Source: Promerops cafer (Eukaryota; Chordata; Aves; Passeriformes; Nectariniidae). From it: a stretch of DNA of 64,000 bases. Positions 36,142-48,100 of this stretch are shown here, piece by piece (the first letter of the stretch is position 1; every line of letters begins with the position of its first letter). Location of the stretch: contig VZSE01005034.1 of NCBI GenBank assembly GCA_013398275.1, positions 338,013-402,012 on the forward strand. The letters run 5' to 3'. A program made the position numbers and the translations under genes. The notes under the pieces were generated by a model. The model worked only from the letters and a program-made list of their open reading frames with translations, had not been told where the DNA came from and did not search any database.

Positions 36142-39100
36142 AACTGCTGAAGTAACCACAACAAGACACTGGACAACCGAAACCCTCTGAAACCTCCAGT
36201 GTGTCACTCCGACACCAAGCTGTATGGACATGGGTGACAGGGAAGCCTTCTCTCCCAAGTAGTCACAAGTCTAAGTTCCTGATATTGCAGTGAACTTGTG
36301 TTTCTTTGGGGTGGGGGAGAGAAGAGTGGGCTATTGAAAATCTGCTGCTCACTGACAATTTTTTTTTTCTTTTAAACCACCACTTTGAAAGCTGTTGAGC
36401 CGTGAATCTCTGCTGTATTCTTGATTTTGAGTAACAAGTGGACACTTTTTAAAATTGGTGTATTCAGTGAGACAGAGTTGCATTGTTGTAGTCTGTGGAT
36501 ATGCTGTTTATTCTTCATGTCATGAGCTCTTTGATAGCTGCCAAATATTCCTGAGATGGTCTATCTCCTCACCACTCTGTAAAGGAACAATCTTCTTGTT
36601 TTCACAGCTAAACATAGCTACAGGCCTAAACCTATGAAGCAGGAAGCAACTTTCTATGCATCTATTGTACAGTAAAAGAAATTGTTTTTAAAACAAGGGA
36701 AATTTTTTTTATGCAAGCTTCCAACTATCTCCCTGTAGTACTTTGAGGCTGGAATTAGCAGAAAGGAGAATTGCTTAATTTTGTCAAGATCTTTCTTCCT
36801 TCTCCACTCTTGTATGAAGGGAAAGGAGTTTTATATTTGACAAACAAGGGTTGCTGCCATACCTTTGGATATCAGTCTCTTAAGGCAAGGATGGGATGTA
36901 ACTGTATAAATGTATGAAAGCAGTGTGGATGTTGGGTCCAAGTGAAGAATAATATTCAAAGAATGAATTATATATTAACTTAAAATCAAAACTTATGTAT
37001 CTGATATGGCAAAATCTTTTGTTTCTCTGAAATTTAGTGTAACCTAATGTATTTAGGGATCTCACTAATACTAATGCTTTGACATACTCATGCGAAGCTT
37101 GTTTCTTTGGTCTGTTCCTAGTTGGGGCTTTGGTCTTTCTTTTTTTCTTTCTCTTTTCTTTAGTTCTTTTTACTTGCATGAGCTGTGGAATAAGAATCTG
37201 TGACACTCCAGTGCTTTAAATATGTGCATATGTTTTAATACAGTCTAATCACAACTTATTTATTGATAAATGCATGTGATTATGGAAAGATCATATCCCA
37301 TTCTCTTGGAAGTTGGAGAGAACAGTTTTTGCCTGAGTAAATGCTTACCTCCAGTGAACAAATCCATGCTATGGAGATGTGTCTCCTTTTCTTGCTCTAA
37401 AGGCAACAAACAGCTTTTTTGAAGCAACAGAATAAACGTCTTAAAATAGAAGCATTTATTAGGATCAGCTAAGACAGACCCTTTTGAATTGGACAGAAGA
37501 AAGCAGAGAGTGGGAAAAAGCACAAATAGTGGAAGAAGACTTAGATCAGGCTCCATCCAGCGTAACGCTTTTGATTTGTTTTTCTTCACTAATAATAGTG
37601 AACTTAAAAACCTGACCATGGCTTGGTTAGCTTATTGCACTTTGTATAAATTTAGTGTGTTTTATGACCCTTCTCAGTATCTCCATACCAGTCCTGAAAG
37701 CTGTGGTCCTGCTTTGGTCAGACAGTGGCAAAGGGTGTGTAGCACCTCTTTGTAAGGATGTAACATCCTTCTGAGTTTCCTGAAACAGGAGGTATATGGA
37801 GTAGAAGAGAGGAACACATTGCTTTTGAAGCTTCCCTGTTCTGGGGGATAGAAGGCTGATCTGATGACTTGTTAAGGCCCTTTCTGGTCCTGTGACTCTT
37901 AAACAAATGAATATACGTACCCTTGCACATTTTGCCTTTCTGTGCTTTAGTTGGCCATGGTTTTTCTCCCCTCTGAAGGCTAGTGATGGGCATGCTGGCG
38001 CTTCACAGATGCCTCAGACAGACCCGTTGCCCTCCCATCTTTGAGCATTACCTCATCCTCTTCTGGTTAACTCCCACTGACTGGCTCTGAATCAGGCAGC
38101 CTCCATATCCCTTGGTATCTGCTGTTAAAGGCCAGCCATGACTCAGAGTATTTTTTAAAGCCTTTCAAAGCAATTATAATTCATTGTCCTTAATAAAGTT
38201 GGTTCCACCTCATCACAGTGTTATGTTTTTCTTAGCCACTCCTTGACTTGAGGAGTTACTGGTTCTTTTCCCCCAGAGGGACATACCATTTTGCCTGATA
38301 GTGGCAGGACAGACAGATCATCAGCACCAGTGTTGCTGCACTGAGACAAAATGGTGCAGGGAAGAATCAGGGAAGAAGAGTTGAGGAAATAACCTCTCTG
38401 CCAAAGAGCCTTGATTGTGATCCTGGGCTTTGGTTTGGAGGGAAAACAAAAAGCCTAATTACAGAAACGTTCCTTGTTGCCACTGATCTTGAATACTGCT
38501 GTTGCTGCTCTGAGTTTCTGAAGATAGCTTCATTCTTCTACTTGAATCTCTGCAGTTGTACTGTATTGGCCTTCTGACTTGTCACACTGTTCTGAGTTCC
38601 AGTCTGCTGGCTGTGCTGTCGGCAGTGTCAAGACTGATAGGAGGGTAAATGCTCCAAGCTGAGCAATTCTTGTTCTCACAACTTGCATGTCTACACACAA
38701 ATGTGCAACACTTCTGCTGAATCCCAGAATGACTGACTGTTCTTACAAAAACCACTAGATAACTTACTTTTCTAGAGCTCGTCTTTATTGCTGTGGATGT
38801 TGATCCTCCCTCCCTAGTTCCCAAGAGATACTTAGTCATTTTTGCATTGTTTGATGGATGTGCACTGAATGTTTAGGATTAGCTGTCTATGTTGCACATT
38901 GAAATCCCACATTTTTTTGTCTACAGGTCAGGTAAGACGTCCTAGAAATGTCCCATCAACAGCTACTCAGCAGCTTAGGTGTCCAGTTTAGAAAGCTTGT
39001 GGGAGGCCTTGGAAATCAACGTATTATTGTCAGAGCCTGCCAAATACAAGCAAACTTTCTTCCAGGAAACTTTGAAAAGTTCACGTGAACTGCAACTAAA

Positions 39101-40564
39101 GCACAACTGCTGGCTACGTGGGCTCAGTGTCTAAAGCAATAAGATGTGGTAGGCATTAGGACTCTGTGACAATTTCTGCCTGCCTGGTGTGGTGGTGGGG
39201 TAGATGTGAGTTCAGAGATCAATCTAATTATCTTTAATGTGCAGTAGTTGTTCAGAAATTTGTTGTCAGGCTTATGGAGTGGGAAACAGCTCTGTTTGCT
39301 GGGTGATTGCTGTGGAGCAGTGGCATTGCTAACAGGGACTGGTAGCTCAGCAGCAGCACTGGCTTTAAAGCTATGTCCATATATCCCATTGAGCCCTGCC
39401 AAAGGGCATCAGTCCTTGCTCCTCTGCTTTCTAAATACCTTCTGTATTCACAGGCCTTTCTGTTGTTTAGGTTTGTTTTTTGTTTTTTTTTTTAATTAAT
39501 AGCCTAATGGACAAATGCTTGATTCATCTCTTTGTGTCTATTTTGGTAGCAGTAGGATCTCTTTGCTTAAAATCCATAATTTTGATTGTGCCCCCTTAGA
39601 GTTTGAAGCTGTGGGGGTGCTTGCTCAAGTGTACTCTGTCCCGAAAGCCTTCTTCTCTCCCCTTTGAGAGAGATGCTTGTTATAGTTCTGGTGTGTAAAT
39701 AGTGTTTGAAATGTAAATAGTAGCATGCAGATTAAATGATTCTTGCACATGACTGCTTTTCACCCTGAAAGTGTTTATTATGGAGGGGAAAGGTGTCCAC
39801 CAGGAGAGTCTCGAGTGCTTGTCCGGGCTGTCCCTCGCCCCAGCGGAGCAGCAGGAGCGCCTCAGCTACCCACGCTCGCGTGTCTGCCCAGTGAGTGGGT
39901 GGCTGCACCTGAGGGAGGTGAAGCCCTGGCCAGACCTTTGAGCCCTGGTTAGTGGCAGGGCCTTCCTTGCCTTTTCCCTTTGCTGCTTGGCATTAGAACA
40001 GCTTTAGACTGTAAAATGGAGAGTTGCTGGCAGCACCTCCTACCAGTTATGGGAGGTTGCCATCACTTGTGGCAGGACTAAACATGGTGCTATAAGAACT
40101 GTCCTGGACGTCAATCTGTGTTTTTACTACTTTAGAGATGCCCTTGTTAAAATTGGTCTTGGTTAATATGGTTGGTTACGAGAGAAACTATTGTGTGAAT
40201 TTTTGACTCTGTTTCCCTTCTTGCTGTGTATGTCTTTTGGGTGCATTGAAATAGCAGTTCTGCAGTTCTCCTAGGAAGGAGATTAGACCTCAAAAGGCGC
40301 CAAGCACTGCTGAATGTTCCAGTTCCTCCCATTTTTGTTTTTTCTCTGAATCTTTTTCAGATACCTGTAACAAGTGATGGAACTGTCTAAAACAAATGAA
40401 ATAACACTACCCTGATCCATTAGCCACCAAATTTTGCCCCTTGAAAAAAAGAAATAAAAAATCTGTCTCCCTTAACATGCAGTATATGAAGAAGTGTTGT
40501 ACTACTAGCGTGCACGAGGCAGCACTGCTAGCTGTCTTTTGTGTTTTGGCAATATAAGTGTGTT

Positions 40565-40570
40565 AATAAA
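40565..40570 (+). promoter_or_regulatory. TSPAN5: Candidate proximal polyA signal
   Basis: AATAAA, followed within 50 nt by the U/GU-rich stretch TGTATGTGTGTTCATGTTC. This is a good candidate for a shorter TSPAN5 mRNA. Confidence 0.5.
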
Positions 40571-41279
40571 AAGCTCCATCTGTATGTGTGTTCATGTTCA
40601 CGCTGTGTACATAGTAGAGATGGACCTTGAGCTCTGGGGAGATTGGGATGTGGGTTTGTGATTCAGAGCCGCTTCTGATACGTATATTCCAGATTAGTTC
40701 CAGCTGAATCTTTCTCTCTGGTTCATCTGAAGGTGTACAGCAAGGTGTCAATATTTACCCTTTGTGTATCATTCCTTTTTATACGAATGTATTCTCTTGT
40801 GTTCCTTTTTTATCAGTTGTAAAATTGATTGTAAAAGCCAACTACACTTACCGATTGAAAGTATTGCTATAACAGAACTGCATGCTCAGTAGAGTTTGAC
40901 TTGAGCTTTAGTTTTCTGATTTCAGACTGGTTCCCTTCAGTCTAGGAGAAAAGCATAGATCAGGTGCATAATGTATTACATTGTCATCTTTAGCATTAGA
41001 CTGTGGTATTGTATCACATGCTGATCTCAGTGGATGTAACTGGAGTCTACTTAGGAAGTTAATGCAACTTCCTGGTAATTCATTTTAAGCTATTGAAAAT
41101 GGTCTTGGTCATGCTACTTGTGTTCTTGGGTTTTTGTTTTTTAATAGAGGCATTTTTTTAGGAATGTTTTAATACACTTATGATGGACAATACAATAGTT
41201 TTAATAGTCGTGCAGTATTCTGTATTTACTTGAAGTAAATCATTTTATATGCAATTTGTTAGATAATTACAATTTTATA

Positions 41280-41285
41280 AATAAA
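41280..41285 (+). promoter_or_regulatory. TSPAN5: Candidate distal polyA signal
   Basis: AATAAA within TATAAATAAAATTG, followed by TGTTGTGAATGTGTATGT at 41303-41320, a GU-rich downstream element. The AT-rich stretch before it looks like a mature 3' UTR end. Cleavage would be near 41300. Confidence 0.7.
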
Positions 41286-41300
41286 ATTGTGTGAAATATG

Positions 41301-44300
41301 ATGTTGTGAATGTGTATGTACTCTTGATGTAGCACTTAAAATTAACAATAGAAATATACATTCATGGAAAGTTCCTCCAGGAAAAGATCCCTACCTACTT
41401 TCCTCCAAACTAACAGGGGAAATAAATCCCCATCTCTCATATGTGTTCTGTTTAAGTCACAAAACATGCTCATGCCTCCAGTGGCTGCCCTTAGGTTAAT
41501 AATAAGCTAAGACATGAAGAACATGTCCCCACATGAAGAGATCCCTTATTTGCTGTCAGCTGTTGTTGAAGTCTCTGCCTAATGAATGTGCTCTGCTTCT
41601 TTCCAACAGGTTGCTGATGTTCCTCAGGCTGCAGTGGCTGTGCTCTCCCTAGAATTATTCTTGTGACTCTGGTGTGTTCAGAAGTTGATGCTTTGCAAGA
41701 CTTAAAAAAATGACATTCCTACTTCCCTTTTCAAAAGTTTAAACAAGTGCAACATGTCCTTAAACAGAAGTAGTGAGAACTGGCTTACATTATTGTGCAG
41801 GTAAAAATGGGTAATGATCTCTTGTGCTACTTTGGATAGAGGAGGAAGCAGACTTTTTTTTTTTTAAAGTATTTCAAAACCTGTAGGTTTTGTACACAGT
41901 ATAGCACTGTGATCAATTTAAAAGCATGTCTATATCCAGATTGACATCTAATGCCTTTTGCATATTTCAGGCATATGACATTTATCTGTATGTATGGAAG
42001 TGATTTGACAAAATAAGCATCTGGACTGGGGACAGATTGACACAAAAACACAGGAATGACCAAAAGTTAACAAAAAAGAAGAGGCAAGGGCATTGCCTAA
42101 TAGATGTGACAGACTTGGATAAGCATTTTCATGTTGGAGAGGGAGACTAGGAGTGGCTGCCTGCCATCTGTCAAACTCTTAACAGACTTGTACACCGATT
42201 CTTGAAGTTGAGGCTAGTTACCATTTTGAAACAAATGACCTTTTCCAGTGCTCTGGATGCAAGGCCACTATTGTTGGGCTTTGTGCCTTACCCAGAGTGA
42301 AGCTTCTCCTTGTAATAAGGACACTGAAATGTTAAAACATGTGGATGTGTTCACCTTCCTGACAGTGAGATGGTGGCCTTGCAAAATTTGTACAGATTCC
42401 GAGGAGCGTGACCCTCGAGGGAGGTGCTGCCTGCCCTGTGGTGTGGCCATAGGCATCGTTCTGGGTTGGCTGTGGTGGCACTAAGACAAAGACAAGGCCC
42501 CATGTCTGGCATTGCCGTCACAGAAACAGTCTGAGCAGCAGATGTCAGGTTTTGCTTAGATGTAATCTAGCTAGTCAACATTAAATTGGAATTACTGTCA
42601 GTGTTTTCACTTCACTTGACTTAGTCCAGTTAGTAGTGAAATGCATGTGATAGTAACGTCCTTATAGCCCATTTGTTTTTAAAGGTGCTCAGAGGATAAA
42701 TGATTTACCAACTACATAGAAGTGACCTGCAGGCTGCAGCATGCCTCATGACAGCACAGCATTTGTGTGGCTAGATAGTCTCTTCAATTACCTTTTTCTA
42801 CTGTGACATACACCCATCTTTGCCCTTATGTGGGCTTTCCTTCCTAGGCTCAGCACAGATTAATCTAGGAATGTAAGTAATTTGATATTCTATCCAGGGA
42901 AACCATCTGAAAGTGGGGTATCAGCACTGGCCTGTGTTTATGCTTGCTGTGACAGTGGTATGCCTGATAAACATTTGGTGATGAGAATAGAGCTAATGCT
43001 CAACTATAGCTCCAGTTAGAGAACCAAATGGGAGTTCTGTCAATGTCACAACCAGTTTGTGTGAGCACTTGCAGTTTATACCGGTGTCAAAAGGAATAGT
43101 CTCAAGAACCAGTCAGGTTGTTGATAACTGGCCTTTCAAATGTTGTTTTGGGTTCTGTTTAAGTCAATACAAAGACTTTCTGTGCCTGAGAGAACTTGGG
43201 CTTATGAGGGCCTGTGAGCTGTGATTGCAAACATGCTGGTTATGTTCAGCAGCAGTGCAGAGGTTCTGTGTTATTTGGAGCCTGCTGTCATGAGCTGGTC
43301 TGTGTTGACAGTTCTGTGCTCTGTCAGTGGCTTTATTGCACTAGTATTAGCAAATGCCTTTTTGAATGTGTGTTTTGTTGGGGTTTTTTTGTTTTTGTTT
43401 TTGCTGTTGTGCAGTTTAGTATTGGAGGCTTTTTCTGCATGTTTCTGGCACTGGATTAAATGGATGTGGAATCTCTGCAGTGTCAAAACTCCTGTAGCAT
43501 CTGCTGTTTTGGTACACTCTGAGAGCTTAAGCTGACCATTGAAAGCAAGTTTCTTTTCATACCCAGCTTATGTAAAAAATCCCTTTACCCTCATGACTGG
43601 CATCTTCCCCCATCACAATATCTGAAGGATAGGCAGTGGTTTCATGGAGCTGGGGAGTGAGTTTGTGAAGGTCAAAAGCAGTGGTTTGCAATTACCTGCC
43701 ATGGGATCTCATAGGTGCTTGGACTTTGGGTTTGCTACCTCTGCTGGTAAGAAAAGGAACTTGAAACTTCTGAGGCTGGCACTTCAGCACTGGGAATGCT
43801 GAATTCACTTTAAAATGTTAGAGATCTTATGACCTTCCTGCATGGTGGGCTTGATCAAGCTAGGCAATGGTATCACACAGTCCAAAATAACATCTGCTGG
43901 CTTGTTGGAAACGGGTATCCCAACTGGCTCCTTGTTCTGCCAAAGTGCTGTCTGCTGGTTTGCTCGCTGGCATGTTATAGACCTACAAAAGAGCAGCTGT
44001 GAGATAAGATGCTCAGACTGGCAGTTTTCCATCTCCCTTACCTAGGAAAGGAGAAAGAACTTGCATCTTCCATTTCTTACTCGATGGGCTTCTGTTGAAC
44101 AGCTGCTGCAAGATTTTTCTTTAAAAATCCATCTATAAAAACCCCCCAGTAAACAGAGAAGCAATCCCAAGCAAGCCCAGGAGCACTCGTACGCACATGG
44201 CTTTATAGGCTAAGGATTGTATCATGCACTGCTGATAAAATGCATGATTATTATGCCACACAGTGCCTCTGTGTGAGCACACACAGTGAAAGTGGTTGGA

Positions 44301-44440
44301 ATAGCTTCCTTTGTATCTGCTCAGCCAAAAGGCAGTGATTGTGTCGGGCCAGAGACAGGAACAAAAAAACTCACCAGTGCACGGTGGTGCAGTCGCGGCT
44401 TCTGCGTGGGATTAGAAAAAAGGACAAACCACAGGGTAAA
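41301..44440. other. Intergenic region between convergent genes
   Basis: About 3.1 kb between the inferred 3' ends of TSPAN5 and RAP1GDS1. Only short open frames occur, and no RNA gene or transposon was recognised. The boundaries depend on the inferred polyA sites. Confidence 0.6.
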
Positions 44441-44974
44441 GTGAGAGCACTGAAATTTTTATTTGTTACCTCTAGGTACCACGAGTTTGACATTAATAGG
44501 CAAGACCAGTGAATGAGCAGCAGTACATTGCATTCAAACCTGAATCTCCAAAGCACCAAAAACTGAGCTAGATTTACTTCTTAATCCTACAGTCAGCACA
44601 CTAGTCTGGACTTGCTGCATCTCGTATTGTCCCTAATTTAGTAGTACATTTTTATGCAGTTAGGGGGCATGAGGAAAGAGTCAGTTGTGTAGTACCACTT
44701 CTACATCATCATAGGACTACAACATGCACATTCTACTATGTGGCCCAAGCAACAAGAATACAAGTAGAACAGTTACGGGTGGAGACAGGTTCATGTTAAC
44801 ACCACCTATGAATTTGTAGAAACCTTTTTGGATGGGTACCTACAGCAGTTCATCAATTTGTGTGGGAACGTTACACGCATGCACGAGTGATACAGTGGAA
44901 AACAGCAGGAGCGGCAGCAGGACGGAGGACAAAGGTGAAATCTGTGATGGGATGCACTGGAAACAGCACCTTCC
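44441..44974 (-). other. RAP1GDS1: RAP1GDS1 3' UTR (probable extent)
   Basis: About 530 nt from the stop codon to a predicted cleavage site about 15-20 nt past the AATAAA. No coding signal is present. The extent is inferred. Confidence 0.6.
44458..44463 (-). promoter_or_regulatory. RAP1GDS1: RAP1GDS1 polyA signal
   Basis: The - strand reads AATAAA within CAAATAAAAATTTCAGTG, followed by the GU/U-rich stretch CTGTGGTTTGTCCTTTTTT. Position and context fit a short 3' UTR. Confidence 0.7.
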
Positions 44975-45102
44975 TCAGCTTTCTACAGCAAGTCTCTGCT
45001 CTGTTAGCGAGGCCTGCTGGGCAACAGTTTTGTTCTCATGGCTGCGGAGTTTTGATACGACTTCTAGAAATGCCATGCTCTGCACTTCCTTTTGAAGAGG
45101 TT
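44975..45102 (-). CDS. RAP1GDS1: RAP1GDS1 last coding exon (residues 566-607)
   Basis: After the CCTTCCCAG acceptor the exon completes a split Glu codon. It then reads PLQKEVQSMAFLEVVSKLRS, and its last residues are EQRLAVES, with TGA at 44977-44975. The previous exon's final G joins AA to give Glu, matching the family's GSE context. Confidence 0.97.
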
Positions 45103-48100
45103 CTGGGAAGGGAAATATTAAAAGAAACAGCTTTGTATGAGACAGGCAGAAGAAAACTCTGAGAGCCTTTTCTACTAAGCCCTGTACATGCAAGCACGCA
45201 GCTGTGAGTATGCATAATCTGGTTATTGTTTACTTTTTTTGAATTGCTTTTGAGATGGAGAGAAAACTTTTCAGGGCCTCCAGCGCACACAAACTCCATG
45301 GATTTCAGGTAATGATGAATGATGAAGCTGCTGCATAGCAGTTAAGAATATCCACCTGGATTGCCTTCCAAAACAGATGCTTAGGAAGTATTTTTAGTGG
45401 AAACATTTTTTTTGTTTATTCTTTAAACTAGCCTGACCAAGTCAGCTGGCTGTGACAGGCTCACTGCATCATTTGTGTGTGTCAACTCTTACTGGTTGTG
45501 TAGGAGTGCGAGATGGGTCTGTAATGGTTGTGTCACCACCTGGTCACTGTTTGCTGTCCCTTTACAGCTCAGCTCTGAAGTTAATGCAAACACAACACAC
45601 AGAGTGTTGCCCAGCGCTGTGCATATGGTTGCAGTGTTTATGTTCTACTCAAAACTAGGAGACACTCTCCGATGATTCTGATCCTGGATTGCATGTTACT
45701 TACTTTTTGTATTATTTAAGAGGTTGGCAGCAACTCATAAAATTGAGCAATTTTGTAAGAAATTTTATTAGTTTTCTCAAAGCCCCGTACTCTGAACATC
45801 TCACAGTTTTGATCTAAAATGGTTGGTTTTGTTTCATGCCTCTCTAGTGAAATCCCCCTCAGCAAAAAATACATATAATTTTGCTTTCCATGTGTTGCTA
45901 GGGGCCTAATCTCTGAATTCCCCAGGAGAAAACCCAACCACCTGTTTCAGATAGCTATGCTTTATGCTGTGCTATTAACTTTCTTTTTAAAGCAAGCTTT
46001 GGCATTTGTTCCCATCCCTACCTACTTTCTGGTTCACGTGTTTTTAGTTCTTATGCAGCTTAACCCCTACCATGTAAGAGCTGGAACCTCTCATGCTGCT
46101 GTGCACCTGGGAACGTGTATGTACAGACTGATGTCAGTGAAGCTGTTGGGGTGTTTATGCTATGTATGCACTTCCTGCTCTCTCTGCTGAGATATCAACA
46201 TGTTTAAGCAGGCATTTCACTGTGCTGTACCATGGCTGGTAACACCCAGTTTCACGGAGACTCTTGCCTAGAGAAGACTGTGCTAGCTAAGAATGCTCTG
46301 CTTTGGATTGTTCCATTTTCCATTGTCCGCATTTTTTCTTTCCCTATCCATTCACTCAGTTGCAAGAGGAACTTCCAGAGGGAAAGAATCACATAAAAAC
46401 AGGTATCTGTTAACTGCTTCACACCATCTGAAGTTCAGCAAAGGCAAATGCAGAGTTCTTCACCTGGGGAAGAATAACCCCAGGCACTAGCACAAGCTGG
46501 GGGCTGATCTGGAGAAAGCAGCTCTGTGGAGGAGGAGGTGCGTGTCCTGGTAGATGATAAGCTGTCCATGAGCCAGCAATGTGTCCTTGTAGCCAAGAAG
46601 GCCATTGGTATCCTGGAGTGCATTAGGAAGAACAGGTACAGCAGGTCAAGGGAGCCTCTGCTCAGTCCTGATAAAGCAACATCTGGACTGCTTTTGTCCA
46701 GTTCTGGGCTCCTCAGTACAAGAGAGACATGGAGCTCCTGGAGTGCACCCAGTGGAGGGCAGCAAAGATGATTAAGGGACTGGAGCATCTCTCAAAAGGA
46801 AAGGCTGAGGGAGCTGGGCCTGTTCAGTCTCAAGAAGAGATGACAGAGAAGGAAACTCATCAATGTCTGTGAGTCTAAAGGGAGGGTGTGAAGAGGACAG
46901 AACCAGGCTCTGCTCAGTGATGCCCAGCAATAGGACAAGAGGCAACAGGCAGAAACTGATGCACAGGAAGTTCCACCTGAACATAAGGAAGAACTGCTTT
47001 ACTGTGCAGGTGACTGAACACTGGAACAGATTGTTCAGGGAGGTTCTGGAGTCTCCCTCACTGGAACTTTCTGTATGCAGTCCTGTGCCATGTGCTCTAG
47101 GATGGCTCTGCTTGAGCAGGGATGTTGGACCACTGTGGTCCCTTCCAACTTGATCCATTCTGTGATTCTGCGAACACGCAGATGTTGGCAACATCAAGTT
47201 AAATGTGATGCCAGATACCATAACTAAGCATAGTAACAACAGCAGTCACTGGAGAAAACTAAACTAGTAATTGAACCAGTGGAACGGGTTCTAGTCTTTA
47301 TTATAAACTATACTGGGGTCAGTTAATTTAAAAAATAACTACACAGGTCTGTTCACAGTAGAATAAGGAAATGTGGCTCACGATGTGGAGACGGTAACGA
47401 AAACAGTTTAGAGGCAACAGAGCTGTAAAAGCTGTATGTTAGTATTTTCCAATGTAAAGAGCAATCAGTTCCTTGATTCTCCTCTTCTTGGTTAAAATAG
47501 TAACCTCCCCCCCCACACCCAACTTAAAAGTTAATACAGGGGTTGCTCAGTTGTTATTCTTGTGTCCTTACTGATTTTACACAGGTCTGTTCATCAGGAA
47601 GCAGGGCAGAACACTGGGTCAGTCAAATGCTGGGCCTTAACTTCCCAGCTGCATAATGCAGTGACATGCTGCTGTCCGTTCTCTGGGAGCAGGGTAAGGA
47701 GCCTTACGCCTAGGCAAAGCTTACAGCGCAGTGGCAGACTGAACTAACCCTAAAACACCCGCCTAAGATAGGACTGGTTTGTACTCTGGTGGACAAGAGA
47801 GACAGGTATTTGACTTTAAATAACTCCGTCAGTCTTGCAGGTGGCAAGATTCAGGAAGGGAAAATGCAACCCTCAGGCAGATTTTCTGAGGATGATTATT
47901 TTAGTTGGAAGCAGTGGAAATAAAGATCAAGATAGTGAGGCTGACTGTGAACCTTTGGCAAAAGGCTTCTGCTCTAAAATGCATGGATAGTCCCAAGCAT
48001 TAAATGGCTCAAGAAGGCTGTGAGTAACAACTAAGTTTACATGTCTTAACATTAAAGTGAGTGCTTACTGAGAGCTGAGGCTTGTTAGCAAATTTTGAGC

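Larger units (their letters stand above)
36142..41300 (+). other. TSPAN5: TSPAN5 3' UTR (probable extent)
   Basis: Sequence downstream of the stop with no coding signal. AATAAA hexamers lie at 37431, 38192, 40453, 40565 and 41280. The last has a GT-rich stretch right after it and is the best distal end. The extent is inferred from signals, not from transcripts. A local GC-rich patch lies at about 39790-39960. Confidence 0.65.

Noticed and set aside
44832..45162. + strand open frames of 87 and 100 codons.
   Set aside because: They lie antisense to the RAP1GDS1 last exon and 3' UTR and have no independent support.
46435..47239. Long - strand open frames (117 and 155 codons).
   Set aside because: They are antisense shadows of the CR1 LINE fragment, which is itself on the + strand.
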